NCBI GenBank assembly: GCA_947459635.1
Contig: CANHEA010000021.1
Location: 1 to 35,363, forward strand
Origin: Flavobacteriaceae bacterium
GTDB lineage: Bacteria > Bacteroidota > Bacteroidia > Flavobacteriales > Flavobacteriaceae
Length of the DNA: 35,363 nucleotides
Reading direction: 5' to 3'
Position numbers and translations under genes: made by a program. A model generated the notes under the pieces. That model made no database searches. It worked only from the letters and a program-made list of their open reading frames with translations, and was not told the DNA's origin. Positions 24,636-33,491 of the stretch are shown here, piece after piece (position 1 is the stretch's first letter; every line of letters starts with the position of its first letter).

Positions 24636-25436
24636 ATGAATGAAACTCTAACAAGAGCACTTTCTGGCGTTTTATATATTCTTATATTAGTCTCCGCAAC
24701 CTTGTTTTTAAACAGTTTCTTAGTTCTATTCGGTTTGCTACTGATGTTAAGTGTTTATGAATACTGTGAACTTGTAAAACTTCAGAAAGCAATTCCAATT
24801 CTGATTGCCATCGTTTCCTATTTTTTATTTACTAATTACTTTGTGGATGCTCGCATAGCTTCTTTTTTGTTAGTTTGTTTTCTTATCATTGCCATCAAGG
24901 CGTTATCGTTCTTGTTTACGCGTGCAGAAAACAAAATAAATTCAATTGAAAAATATGGCTACTTAGTTGGCTACATTATCATTCCATTCATCTTGCTTGG
25001 CAAATTGCCTTTCGTTGAAACGCTCTTTAATCCTAAAATTGTCATCAGTTTATTTATTCTAATTTGGTTTAATGATACGATGGCGTATGTAGTAGGAAAA
25101 TCGATCGGGAAAACAAAATTATTTGAAAGAGTATCACCTAAAAAAACGATTGAAGGATTTCTTGGAGGCCTTATCTTTTCTGCTTTAATCAGCATCATAA
25201 TTGCAAAGCACTACATTAATCAACCTGTTACCCAGTGGATAATCATCGCTTTGATTGTTGGCGTATTTGGCACTTTAGGCGACTTAATCGAATCTAAATT
25301 CAAGCGAACTGCTGGAGTTAAAGATAGCGGGAAAATAATGCCCGGACACGGTGGAATTTTAGATCGCTTGGATAGTATTATATTTGCTGGACCTTTTGTA
25401 TTTTTGTTTTATCAAATTTTAAATTATGTTTCATAA
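24636..25436 (+). CDS. cdsA: Phosphatidate cytidylyltransferase
   Basis: The 266-residue polytopic enzyme makes CDP-diacylglycerol from phosphatidic acid and CTP, the branch point of phospholipid synthesis. About seven to eight hydrophobic helices fill the protein. The C-terminal signature SKFKRTAGVKDSGKIMPGHG continuing GILDRLDS is the CdsA family motif, with its metal-binding Asp residues intact. It overlaps the next gene, phosphatidylserine decarboxylase, by 11 bp. That gene acts later on the phosphatidylethanolamine branch, so the order fits a pathway operon. Confidence 0.97.
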   Translation: MNETLTRALSGVLYILILVSATLFLNSFLVLFGLLLMLSVYEYCELVKLQKAIPILIAIVSYFLFTNYFVDARIASFLLVCFLIIAIKALSFLFTRAENKINSIEKYGYLVGYIIIPFILLGKLPFVETLFNPKIVISLFILIWFNDTMAYVVGKSIGKTKLFERVSPKKTIEGFLGGLIFSALISIIIAKHYINQPVTQWIIIALIVGVFGTLGDLIESKFKRTAGVKDSGKIMPGHGGILDRLDSIIFAGPFVFLFYQILNYVS

Positions 25437-26076
25437 AGAAGGCGGAAAAATCATCCTTATCGCAACAACTTTGACAGTAGCATTTTTGCTACTTGCAGAT
25501 CATTTTATTACTTTATTTTGGCTGAAGAAAACCGTCGAGCTTCTTATTTTGGCTTTTCTGATACTGATTTTACAGTTCTTTAGAAATCCAAAAAGAGACG
25601 TGTCAATCAATGACAACCATGTGATTGCACCAGTTGACGGAAAAGTAGTTGTAATCGAAGAAGTATTTGAAAGCGAATATTTCAAAGACAAAAGGTTGCA
25701 AGTTTCTATTTTTATGTCTCCTATAAATGTGCATGTGACTCGTTATCCAGTTAATGGAAAAATAAACTTTAGCAAATACCATCCTGGAAAATACTTGGTA
25801 GCTTGGCATCCAAAGGCTAGTACTGAAAATGAACGAACAACCGTGGTGGTAGAAAATCGAATTTTTGGCGAAATTCTCTACCGTCAAATAGCGGGAGCGT
25901 TGGCAAGAAGAATTGTCAATTATGCAGAAGAAGGAATGCAAGTCGTTCAAGGTACTGACGCTGGATTCATCAAATTTGGCTCAAGAGTCGATTTGTTTTT
26001 GCCACTAGGAACTAAAGTAAATGTGGAACTCAACCAAAAAGCAATAGGAGGAAAAACCATCATCGCTTCGAAATAA
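25426..26076 (+). CDS. psd: Phosphatidylserine decarboxylase, short type
   Basis: The 216-residue proenzyme has one or two N-terminal membrane helices (about residues 7-48), then VIAPVDGKVVVIEEV, FMSPINVHVTRYPVNG and the C-terminal FIKFGSRVDLFLPLG. Gly-Ser at 185-186 is the expected self-cleavage site that produces the pyruvoyl group on the alpha chain. The enzyme turns phosphatidylserine into phosphatidylethanolamine at the membrane. The length near 215 is the short type II-like form. No pssA is in the window. The gene overlaps cdsA by 11 bp and the acyl-CoA-binding-protein gene by one base. Confidence 0.95.
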   Translation: MFHKEGGKIILIATTLTVAFLLLADHFITLFWLKKTVELLILAFLILILQFFRNPKRDVSINDNHVIAPVDGKVVVIEEVFESEYFKDKRLQVSIFMSPINVHVTRYPVNGKINFSKYHPGKYLVAWHPKASTENERTTVVVENRIFGEILYRQIAGALARRIVNYAEEGMQVVQGTDAGFIKFGSRVDLFLPLGTKVNVELNQKAIGGKTIIASK

Positions 26077-26348
26077 TGAACACTAAAGAACTAGATATTC
26101 GATTTCAAGAAGCTGTTGCGATCGCTGATACGATGTCACAAGCTTCTTTACCGCAGGACGTACAATTGCGACTTTATGCCTACTATAAACAGGCAACCTT
26201 TGGCACTGTCGATCCTTTATCTATTTCTGCTACTTATCATCTTAGAGATGCGTTCAAGACCAACGCTTGGATGCAAATTAGCCATCTTAGCGCTGATGAA
26301 GCCAAAGAACTTTATATTGAGGCCATTTTGTCACTCACAAAGAAATAA
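26076..26348 (+). CDS. Acyl-CoA-binding protein
   Basis: This 90-residue helical protein has the ACBP signature: an N-terminal helix with LDIRFQEAVAIADTM, then LRLYAYYKQATFGTVD (the YxxYKQAtxG motif that contacts the CoA moiety), and FKTNAWMQISHLSADEAKELY at the C-terminus. ACBPs hold long-chain acyl-CoA esters and deliver them to lipid enzymes. They are widespread in eukaryotes and patchy in bacteria. Its start codon overlaps the psd stop codon (TAATG), and the superoxide dismutase gene starts 5 bp after it, so translation is probably coupled. Confidence 0.93.
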   Translation: MNTKELDIRFQEAVAIADTMSQASLPQDVQLRLYAYYKQATFGTVDPLSISATYHLRDAFKTNAWMQISHLSADEAKELYIEAILSLTKK

Positions 26349-26353
26349 ATGCA

Positions 26354-27124
26354 ATGAAAAAAGAACTAGGATTTTTCTTCTGCCTACTTGTACTAACCTT
26401 AGTTTCCTGCAATAATAAAAAACTGACCGAAGTGGTTGAAGTGCCTCTACCTTCCAAAGAGGAAAAAATGCTTATCGGTAGTCCCGATGACGTGAAGGCA
26501 GATGAAGGAACTTTCGAGATGGTAAAACTACCATTCGGATACGAAGCCTTGGCACCAAATATCGATGCCCTTACAATGGAGTTACATTATTCGAAACACT
26601 ATTTGACGTATACCAACAACTTAAATAAAGCAATTGCAGGGACAGAATTAGATCAGCTTACTATTGAAGAAGTCTTGAAAAAACTGGATGTCAGCAATAG
26701 CGACCTGAGAAACAATGCAGGAGGATATTACAATCACAGTTTGTTTTGGGAGAATATCGCTCCAAAATCTGGAGGCCAACCCAAAGATTCTCTGGCGCTA
26801 GCTATTAATCGAGATTTTGGTTCATTTAATGAATTCAAAAACCAATTTGATGATGCTGCCTCCAAACAATTTGGTTCCGGATGGGCATGGTTGGTCACAG
26901 ATAAATCTGGGAAATTACAAATTACAAGCACGGCCAATCAAGATAACCCATTGATGTCGAATGCGGTAATCAAAGGCACTCCAATTTTAGCGCTAGATGT
27001 TTGGGAACACGCCTATTATTTGAATTATCAATACAAACGGAAAAAATATATCGACGCTTTTTACAAGGTTATCAATTGGAAAAAAGTCGCGGAACGGTAC
27101 GAAGAAGCTATGAATACCAAATAA
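26354..27124 (+). CDS. Lipoprotein superoxide dismutase (Mn-type Fe/Mn family)
   Basis: The 256-residue protein begins with a lipoprotein signal peptide (lipobox LVSC, Cys19) and a linker of about 35 residues. A full Fe/Mn superoxide dismutase domain follows. Metal ligands are His78 (ELHYSKH), His128 (NHSLFW), Asp215 and His219 (LDVWEHAYYL). The Gly at the NNAGGYYNHS position and Gln196 in TANQDNPLM fit manganese or cambialistic enzymes rather than strictly iron ones. It should remove superoxide in the periplasm, anchored to a membrane by lipid. The residues after Cys19 (NNKK) are not acidic, so surface export seems less likely. Last gene of the lipid operon. Confidence 0.94.
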   Translation: MKKELGFFFCLLVLTLVSCNNKKLTEVVEVPLPSKEEKMLIGSPDDVKADEGTFEMVKLPFGYEALAPNIDALTMELHYSKHYLTYTNNLNKAIAGTELDQLTIEEVLKKLDVSNSDLRNNAGGYYNHSLFWENIAPKSGGQPKDSLALAINRDFGSFNEFKNQFDDAASKQFGSGWAWLVTDKSGKLQITSTANQDNPLMSNAVIKGTPILALDVWEHAYYLNYQYKRKKYIDAFYKVINWKKVAERYEEAMNTK

Positions 27125-27140
27125 ATACACCTGAAAAAAT

Positions 27141-27198
27141 AACACGAATTCCACTAATTTGCACTAATTAATTTGTGCCAATTAGTGGAATTTGTGTT
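27141..27198. repeat. Inverted CACTAATT-unit hairpin between the SOD and valS genes
   Basis: The left arm contains CACGAATT, CACTAATT and CACTAATT; the right arm mirrors them as AATTTGTG, AATTAGTG and AATTTGTG. The outer stem AATTCCACTAATT pairs perfectly with AATTAGTGGAATT, and an inner GCAC/GTGC pairing adds a second hairpin. It lies between convergent stop codons, so bidirectional termination is plausible, but there is no long T-tract. Confidence 0.75.
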
Positions 27199-27206
27199 CT
27201 TAGATA

Positions 27207-29840
27207 CTATTTCAAACTGGCTAGACTCTGCTCAAGAGTAGCAATCTTTGCCAAAGCATCGGCTTCCTTCTTGCGTTCTATTTCAAGTACTTTTTCTGGA
27301 GCACCGGCAACGAATCGCTCATTGGATAATTTTGCTTGAACAGATTTTAGAAATCCCTGGGTGTATTTCAATTCCTCCGTAAGTTTTGCCAATTCCTCTT
27401 CCACATTAATCGAACCTGCAACTGGAATAAAATACTCATTCGATTTTACTCTAAATGTCAATGCACCATTGACTTTTTCCTCGATATATTCATACGAGGT
27501 AATATTTCCCATCTTCGTAATGACCGCATCAAAATGACTTGACACCTTGTCATTGTTGATTACTTTTAGATCTATACTGTCTTTAAACGGTATGTTCTTC
27601 TCTTTTCGAATAGTTCTTATTCCGGAAATCACGTCAATTGTGGTTTCAAAATCGGTTATTAATTGTTTGTTGAACGGTTTTAACGTCGGCCATTCTGAAA
27701 CAATCAAAGCTTCTTCTGAAGTTCTTTCAGCAATATGTTGCCAAATTTCCTCCGTTAGGAATGGCATAAATGGATGTAATAATTTCAAATTATTTTCGAG
27801 CATTGCTATTGCCGCATCAAATGTTACTTTATCAATTGGTTGTTGATACGATGGCTTAATCATCTCCAAAAACCAAGAGCAGAAATCATCCCAAACTAAT
27901 TTATAAATAGCCATCAAAGCATCGGAAATACGGTACTTTTCGAAGTGATCTTCTATATCAACTAGTGTTTGTTGCAATTTTGCTTCGTACCATTCGATCG
28001 CCACTTTAGACGATTCAGGTTGTGCAATACTTTCTGAAACTTCCCAGCCTTTGATTAATCGGAAGGCATTCCATATTTTGTTAGAGAATGCTTTTCCTTG
28101 ATTGCACAATTCTTCGTCGAACATGATATCATTTCCAGCAGAAGCGCTTAGTAGCAATCCAACGCGAACACCATCGGCGCCAAATTTATCAATCAAATCT
28201 AATGGATCCGGCGAATTCCCTAATGATTTCGACATCTTACGACGGTTTTTATCGCGAACAAGTCCAGTGAGATAAACATTGGTGAAAGGTTTCTTTCCTG
28301 TATATTCATAACCCGCAATAATCATTCGCGCCACCCAGAAAAACAAAATATCTGGACCCGTTACCAAGTCGTTTGTTGGATAGTAATATTTGAAATCTTC
28401 GCTCTCTGGATCCATGATTCCTCCAAAAACAGCCATTGGCCAAAGCCATGAAGAGAACCAAGTATCTAAAGCATCAGCGTCTTGCGTTAAGTCTGCAGTT
28501 GTCAGTTGTGGGTTATTGGTCTTTTGTTTTGCTAATTCCAAAGCTTCTTCGATGGATTCCGCCACAACAAAATCTTCAGCTCCATCACCAAAGTAATAGG
28601 CTGGAATTTGTTGTCCCCACCACAATTGACGAGAAATGTTCCAATCGCGAATATTTTCTAACCAATGACGGTAAGTATTTTCAAATTTCTTTGGATACAA
28701 TTTGATTTCTTCATCTACCAAAACCGATTGAATGGCGGGCTTTACCAAGTCTTCCATTTTTAGAAACCACTGGTCGGACAAGCGCGGTTCGATGACTGCT
28801 TTTGTTCTTTCAGACGTTCCTACTTTATTCAGATATGTCTCGGTTTTCGCCAGTGCGCCTATTTTTTCTAATTCTATTGCAATGGATTCACGAACCACAA
28901 AGCGATCTTGGCCTTGATAATGCAATCCAAAACTATTAAGTGTAGCATCTTCGTTGAAAATATCTACAATTTCAAGATTGTGTTTCTCCCCTAACGTTTT
29001 GTCATTCATATCGTGTGCAGGAGTAACTTTTAGACAACCTGTTCCAAACTCGATATCTACATACTCATCTTCGATAATTGGAATCACGCGACCGCAAATA
29101 GGAACGATGGCACTTTTCCCTTTGAGATGTGTAAATCTTTCGTCGTTGGGGTTGATGCAAATTGCAGTATCTCCAAAAATAGTTTCTGGACGCGTTGTTG
29201 CGATGGTTAGAAAGTCTTCACTGCCTTCGATTATATATTTAAGGAAATACAATTTTCCTTGTTGTTCTTCATAAATTACTTCCTCGTCAGACAAAGTTGT
29301 TTTCGCTTCTGGATCCCAGTTGACCATTCGGTAACCGCGATAGATATATCCTTTGTTGTATAAATCCACAAACGAACGAATAACAGATGCCGACATGTCC
29401 GGATCCATGGTGAATTTGGTTCGGTCCCAATCGCAAGAGCAGCCTAATTGTTTAAGCTGTTCTAGGATAACGCCGCCGTATTTATCTGTCCAATCCCAGG
29501 CGTGTTTCAAGAATTCCTCGCGTGACAAATCATTCTTGTTGATCCCTTCCGCTTTTAGTTTTGCTACTACTTTTGCTTCGGTAGCAATTGAAGCGTGATC
29601 GGTACCAGGCACCCAACAGGCATTGAAACCTTGAAGCCGCGCACGACGAATCAAAACATCTTGAATCGTATTGTTGAGCATGTGTCCCATATGTAATACT
29701 CCAGTTACGTTTGGTGGAGGAATAACAATCGTATACGGAGTTCTGTGGTCTGGCTTTGAATGAAAATAATTGTTTTTCATCCAGTAGTCGTACCATTTTG
29801 GTTCTATCGTTTTGGCGTCAAATTGAGCTGGTATTGTCAT
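27207..29840 (-). CDS. valS: Valyl-tRNA synthetase
   Basis: The 877-residue class Ia synthetase charges tRNA-Val. The HIGH motif reads HMGH (residues 50-53) after IPPPNVTG, the valyl-specific lead-in. [13 protein letters not shown] and the [10 protein letters not shown] segment flank the editing domain, and KMSKS is at 535-539 followed by [11 protein letters not shown]. The C-terminus has an anticodon-binding helical domain and a terminal coiled coil ([20 protein letters not shown]) that is characteristic of ValRS. Length is typical. The start [20 protein letters not shown] is standard for the lineage. Confidence 0.98.
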   Translation of the reverse strand: MTIPAQFDAKTIEPKWYDYWMKNNYFHSKPDHRTPYTIVIPPPNVTGVLHMGHMLNNTIQDVLIRRARLQGFNACWVPGTDHASIATEAKVVAKLKAEGINKNDLSREEFLKHAWDWTDKYGGVILEQLKQLGCSCDWDRTKFTMDPDMSASVIRSFVDLYNKGYIYRGYRMVNWDPEAKTTLSDEEVIYEEQQGKLYFLKYIIEGSEDFLTIATTRPETIFGDTAICINPNDERFTHLKGKSAIVPICGRVIPIIEDEYVDIEFGTGCLKVTPAHDMNDKTLGEKHNLEIVDIFNEDATLNSFGLHYQGQDRFVVRESIAIELEKIGALAKTETYLNKVGTSERTKAVIEPRLSDQWFLKMEDLVKPAIQSVLVDEEIKLYPKKFENTYRHWLENIRDWNISRQLWWGQQIPAYYFGDGAEDFVVAESIEEALELAKQKTNNPQLTTADLTQDADALDTWFSSWLWPMAVFGGIMDPESEDFKYYYPTNDLVTGPDILFFWVARMIIAGYEYTGKKPFTNVYLTGLVRDKNRRKMSKSLGNSPDPLDLIDKFGADGVRVGLLLSASAGNDIMFDEELCNQGKAFSNKIWNAFRLIKGWEVSESIAQPESSKVAIEWYEAKLQQTLVDIEDHFEKYRISDALMAIYKLVWDDFCSWFLEMIKPSYQQPIDKVTFDAAIAMLENNLKLLHPFMPFLTEEIWQHIAERTSEEALIVSEWPTLKPFNKQLITDFETTIDVISGIRTIRKEKNIPFKDSIDLKVINNDKVSSHFDAVITKMGNITSYEYIEEKVNGALTFRVKSNEYFIPVAGSINVEEELAKLTEELKYTQGFLKSVQAKLSNERFVAGAPEKVLEIERKKEADALAKIATLEQSLASLK

Positions 29841-30144
29841 GTTGCGTTTGTTTGTTGAATCTTTAAATTCTTGACTTCCTAAATCTTCTGATTATTTCTA
29901 TACTATCTAATTATTCTAGAGCCCTAGCCCCGATTGTAACGGCATCCTTTTGTGGCGGGGTTCGCCGCAAAAGATAGAGAGAAAAGCGGGAGAAAGCTAC
30001 TCACAAAAAATATAATTGAAACTGGTATGCTATTTGTAAGCCCTGCAAAAGTAAATAATTACGTCCTTATAAAAAATTAAGAATTAATTATTTGCACATT
30101 TCAGAAAACAAAGTACATTTACTCAACTTAAAAGTAACAAAAGA
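29841..30144. other. Divergent intergenic region between valS and the DUF1573 gene
   Basis: This 304-bp stretch has no credible coding frame. It holds hairpin copy C (29921-29998) and a near-consensus promoter for the rightward gene: TTTG (30091-30094), a 19-bp spacer and TACATTTA (30114-30121). No clear TAnnTTTG box was found for valS on the other strand. The rest is plain AT-rich sequence. Confidence 0.6.
29921..29998 (-). repeat. Dispersed hairpin repeat, copy C
   Basis: On the minus strand AGCTTTCTCCCGCTTTTCTC and TCTATC lead into CTTTTGCGGCG, a loop, then CGCCACAAAAG. The 11-bp stem is fully paired if one G-T pair is allowed. The right flank is GGATGCCGTTACAATCGGGG then CTAGGGC. It lies between divergent genes, 80 bp before valS. 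Confidence 0.8.
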
Positions 30145-30582
30145 ATGAAAAAATTAATACTTGCATTTGCAATTATAGGCTTCACGATGACAGCTGCCGC
30201 CCAAGGCGCTAAGATAGAGTTTGTTTCCAAAGACAACACGGTAGATTTTGGTAGTGTTTATAAAGAAGAAGACAGTGGTGTCAGAACTTTTGAGTTTAAG
30301 AATACTGGAGATGCGCCATTAATTATTACCAATGTGCAATCGACTTGCGGTTGTACGGTGCCTTCGAAACCAACAGAACCAATTATGCCGGGAAAATCTG
30401 GAAAAATAGACGTTAAATATAATATGAATCCAGGTCCAATTCGAAAAACCATCACGGTCGAGTCGAATGCCACCAATGTTGAAGGCGGACGAGTTGCCAT
30501 CAAAATCAAAGGTGAAGTTTTGGTTAAAGAGGCGGTTAATGTCTTAGAAAAGAAAAAGGGAATTATGTCTAGCGACAATTAA
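30145..30582 (+). CDS. Exported DUF1573-domain protein
   Basis: The 145-residue protein has a signal peptide ending AAAQ at about residue 20. A single Ig-like DUF1573 domain follows, with TVDFGSVYKEEDSGVRTFEF, NTGDAPLIITNVQSTCGCTV and PGKSGKIDVKYN. These are the usual markers of this Bacteroidetes family (FGxVxxG...F.F.NTGxxPL.I..V..sCGCT). The Cys-Gly-Cys pair may be oxidised or bind something; the function is unknown to me. A near-consensus promoter lies upstream, and a strong hairpin terminator follows within 5 bp of the stop codon. Confidence 0.93.
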   Translation: MKKLILAFAIIGFTMTAAAQGAKIEFVSKDNTVDFGSVYKEEDSGVRTFEFKNTGDAPLIITNVQSTCGCTVPSKPTEPIMPGKSGKIDVKYNMNPGPIRKTITVESNATNVEGGRVAIKIKGEVLVKEAVNVLEKKKGIMSSDN

Positions 30583-30586
30583 ATAG

Positions 30587-30618
30587 AAAGAGCTTCGAAA
30601 TGAAGCTCTTTTTTTTTG
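30587..30618 (+). terminator. Intrinsic terminator of the DUF1573 gene
   Basis: AAAGAGCTTC (30587-30596) pairs perfectly with GAAGCTCTTT (30602-30611) around GAAAT, and Ts continue to 30618. The T-tract is on the rightward side, so it serves the DUF1573 gene; the convergent gene ends 33 bp beyond. Confidence 0.9.
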
Positions 30619-30650
30619 TGCAAAACTTCGATTCCAGCATGTTGCATTTC

Positions 30651-31973
30651 TTACAAAATGCTTTTGAGTTGAAATTTGAACTTGAGTGGTTTGCCATTTC
30701 GCTCAACGGTAAAATATAGCCATTTTCCTTCCTCTGATTTTAGTAGATTATTGATGTCTTGCAGTGTGTAACGATAGGCTTCGACGCTATCAATAGATAC
30801 GACAATATCGCCAACTTGCAAGCCGCACGCTTCCGCTGGAGAATTTTTGCGAATACTTGAAATGGAGAATATGGGCTTTAGAGTAAATTTTAGTTTGAAG
30901 TCATTTTGAGCTTTGTCGGCGTTGGGTTCTGCAGTATTATCGAGGTTGACCGTCTGTAAGTTCATTGTTTCTTGCACCCATTGCACACCGTCATTTTGCA
31001 ATTCGATGCCACTCATATTATAGGAAAAAGGGTTATTATAGGAACGGCTTTTTCTAAAATAAATGGCTTGATTGGGATAATCGAAAATGAGATTAAAGCG
31101 CTTTAGGATTTCACCTCCCACAGAGCCTACGCGATCAACCACTTTATTGACGCTTTTGATGGAAACAGAGTCAGGAAAGGCCACGATTGGATTCTCAAAC
31201 TGGAAGGATTGGATGGCAACACTTGAAATCTTAGCTCTGAAACCGTTAATATCTCCGCTAAAACCCTTACCTAAATAATCTTCAAATTTGATTTGGGGAA
31301 TTTTGATGTTTTTCGATTGATTTTCGAAAAGCCACAGTGCATCACTATTTCCTAGGTCTACTAGCAATTTTGATGGAATTTCTTGTTGATCAATACGAAC
31401 ATTCGCCAAAAGGTAAGGTTTGTTTCTTTCAATCGTAATGGGAGAAGTGACATATTTCTTAAACTTCTTCCTTGCTTTATTGGCGTCTTTATAAACTATT
31501 ATTTTCTTCTTGTCGTAATTGACTTCCACCAAATTGTTTTTAAAGAAATTGTATCCGATAATTCCATTAACTGGAATACCGATGTGCGAAGAAAAATTAA
31601 AACTTTGATCTAAAACAATATATACGTCGTGATTTCGATCAACGAGATTTTTATAGGATAAAATATTATTGGAAGATTTTAAGCCTTCGATAGGTTCGTT
31701 GCTTCCCAATCCTTTTAGTTTAATTTTCTGCACGCTAGGCATGCTTACTGCTTCCTTGTCATCTAAGCTGAGTAGGATTGTTTCGTCGACACCAGAATCT
31801 AAAAGAAAATTAAGACTTACACCATTTACTTCGAGTGGAATGAAAATTAGATTATTAATCAACTGAAATGGAATCGCGATTTTTTCTTTGTGATTTTCAA
31901 ACTGAAATTCACCTTGACCAAACACTAAAGCAGGGCCACAAAGTAAAAATAGGATCGCACAGAAAATTCTCAT
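30651..31973 (-). CDS. Retropepsin-like aspartyl protease with C-terminal PDZ domain
   Basis: Of three possible Met starts the one at 31973 (MRIFCAILFLLCGPALVFGQ) gives a clean signal peptide and 440 residues. The first retropepsin-like unit has NFLLDSGVDETI (Asp59) and later GIIGYNFFKN. The second has KLLVDLGNSDALWLF, where Asp206 is kept but the usual D-T/S-G triad is D-L-G. Residues about 350-440 form a PDZ domain (SIRKNSPAEACGLQVGDIVV). Substrates are unknown; an envelope location is inferred from the signal peptide. It is divergent from the aminotransferase gene. Confidence 0.88.
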   Translation of the reverse strand: MRIFCAILFLLCGPALVFGQGEFQFENHKEKIAIPFQLINNLIFIPLEVNGVSLNFLLDSGVDETILLSLDDKEAVSMPSVQKIKLKGLGSNEPIEGLKSSNNILSYKNLVDRNHDVYIVLDQSFNFSSHIGIPVNGIIGYNFFKNNLVEVNYDKKKIIVYKDANKARKKFKKYVTSPITIERNKPYLLANVRIDQQEIPSKLLVDLGNSDALWLFENQSKNIKIPQIKFEDYLGKGFSGDINGFRAKISSVAIQSFQFENPIVAFPDSVSIKSVNKVVDRVGSVGGEILKRFNLIFDYPNQAIYFRKSRSYNNPFSYNMSGIELQNDGVQWVQETMNLQTVNLDNTAEPNADKAQNDFKLKFTLKPIFSISSIRKNSPAEACGLQVGDIVVSIDSVEAYRYTLQDINNLLKSEEGKWLYFTVERNGKPLKFKFQLKSIL

Positions 31974-32093
31974 AAATAATATTTCCATAAATTTAAGGAA
32001 AAAGGATGTTTCGACTAGCAATAATATCAACTAAAACAATTGGTGTACTCTTAAAAAATTCGCAAATTTGCAATTCAAAAAAACCAGTTCACC

Positions 32094-33287
32094 ATGCCAA
32101 GAATATCCAACAAAGGAAAGCAAATGCCAGAATCGCCAATTCGAAAATTGGTTCCCTATTCTGATATTGCAAAAAAGAAAGGAAATAAAGTTTATCACCT
32201 CAATATTGGACAGCCAGATATCAAGACACCAGAAGTGGCGATGAATTCTATAAAAAATTTGGATATCAAGGTACTCGAATACAGTCACTCTGCTGGATTT
32301 GAAAGCTACCGAACCAAATTGTCTCAATATTATAAAAATCATGGTTTACCGATAGATGTGGCCGATATCATTATCACAACTGGTGGTTCTGAAGCACTAC
32401 TTTTTGCCATGGGAAGCACGATGGATCAGGGCGATGAAATCATTATTCCTGAACCGTTTTATGCCAACTACAATGGTTTTTCTACGGCATCTGGAGTAAA
32501 AGTTGTTCCTGTGATTTCTACCATTGAAACAGGTTTTGCCTTACCTCCTATTGCTGATTTTGAAAAACTAATCACGCCAAAAACCAAAGCCATTTTGATT
32601 TGTAATCCAGGAAATCCAACGGGCTATCTCTATTCTCAAGAAGAAATGATGCAATTGGCAGAATTGGTCAAAAAGCACGATTTGTTTTTGATTGCGGATG
32701 AAGTGTATCGCGAGTTTACTTACGACGGAGATATTCACTATTCTGTCATGAATATTCCAGGCTTGGAGGAAAATGCCATTATGATTGATTCTGTTTCGAA
32801 AAGATACAGTATGTGCGGCGCGCGTATTGGTTGTATTGTTTCTAAAAACAAAGAACTAATGGCGACGGCAATGAAGTTTGCGCAGGCGCGTCTTAGCCCA
32901 CCAACATTTGCGCAAATCGCGAGCGAAGCGGCACTAGAAACCCCTCAAAGTTATTTCGACGAGGTCATTACAGAATATCGCGATCGTCGTGATACTTTAA
33001 TTGCCGAATTACAAAAAATTGATGGCGTGAAAGTGGCGAAACCAAAGGGGGCTTTTTATTGCATCGCGCAATTGCCAGTTGATAATGCCGACAATTTTGC
33101 ACAATGGCTTTTAGAGTCGTTCGATTTGAATAAAGAAACGGTAATGGTAGCACCAGCGGCTGGATTCTATTCGACACCCGGCGTTGGATTGAATGAAGTC
33201 CGTATTGCCTACGTTCTCAAGAAAGACGATTTGATTCGTTCTGTTCAAATTCTCAAAGAGGCAATTCGGGTGTATAACCAGAAGTAG
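32094..33287 (+). CDS. Class I/II pyridoxal-phosphate aminotransferase
   Basis: The 397-residue enzyme has the fold-type I aminotransferase motifs: NIGQPDIKTP near the N-terminus, TTGGSEALLFAMG, CNPGNPTGYLY, IADEVYREF, and the PLP lysine Lys236 in SVSKRYSMCGARIG. The C-terminal Arg motif is in GLNEVRIAYVL. It should transaminate an amino acid such as aspartate or an aromatic one; the exact substrate cannot be told. A weak promoter candidate is TTG (32040-32042), 20 bp, then CAAATTTG (32063-32070), which coincides with the 10-bp palindrome GCAAATTTGC. Hairpin copy D starts just after the stop codon. Confidence 0.94.
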   Translation: MPRISNKGKQMPESPIRKLVPYSDIAKKKGNKVYHLNIGQPDIKTPEVAMNSIKNLDIKVLEYSHSAGFESYRTKLSQYYKNHGLPIDVADIIITTGGSEALLFAMGSTMDQGDEIIIPEPFYANYNGFSTASGVKVVPVISTIETGFALPPIADFEKLITPKTKAILICNPGNPTGYLYSQEEMMQLAELVKKHDLFLIADEVYREFTYDGDIHYSVMNIPGLEENAIMIDSVSKRYSMCGARIGCIVSKNKELMATAMKFAQARLSPPTFAQIASEAALETPQSYFDEVITEYRDRRDTLIAELQKIDGVKVAKPKGAFYCIAQLPVDNADNFAQWLLESFDLNKETVMVAPAAGFYSTPGVGLNEVRIAYVLKKDDLIRSVQILKEAIRVYNQK

Positions 33288-33294
33288 TTTTAGG

Positions 33295-33423
33295 AGCGTA
33301 TTCCCGCTATTCGCTATATCTTTTTTGCTGTCACCTCGGGTGCAGTCGAGGGGATTATCTCAGCAAAAAAGGATACCGCTGCACACGAGCACAGCGAACT
33401 GGCGAAGCAATCGGGGCTAGGGC
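33295..33423 (+). repeat. Dispersed hairpin repeat, copy D (enlarged)
   Basis: The left flank CCCGCTATTCGCTATATC leads to CTTTTTTGCTG, which pairs perfectly over 11 bp with CAGCAAAAAAG. The loop is enlarged to 31 bases and contains its own CCTCG/CGAGG hairpin. The right flank GGATACCGCTGC is separated by 26 extra bases from AATCGGGGCTAGGGC. It lies between convergent genes, directly upstream of a separate terminator. Confidence 0.8.
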
Positions 33424-33451
33424 ACTCGAATTACAACAAATATGTTATCAT

Positions 33452-33484
33452 AAAAAAAGCAACTCTCGCGAGTTGCTTTTTTTT
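33452..33484. terminator. Bidirectional intrinsic terminator
   Basis: AAAAAAAGCAACTC (33452-33465) pairs with GAGTTGCTTTTTTT around the loop TCGC (33466-33469). A-tract and T-tract on the two sides make it usable for both the rightward aminotransferase and the leftward T9SS-exported protein, whose stop codon is 8 bp away. Confidence 0.9.
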
Positions 33485-33491
33485 ATGACTT

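Noticed and set aside
31974..32030. Longer N-terminus for the retropepsin-like protein
   Set aside because: The extra residues would sit in front of a normal signal peptide and extend into the promoter region of the divergent aminotransferase gene.
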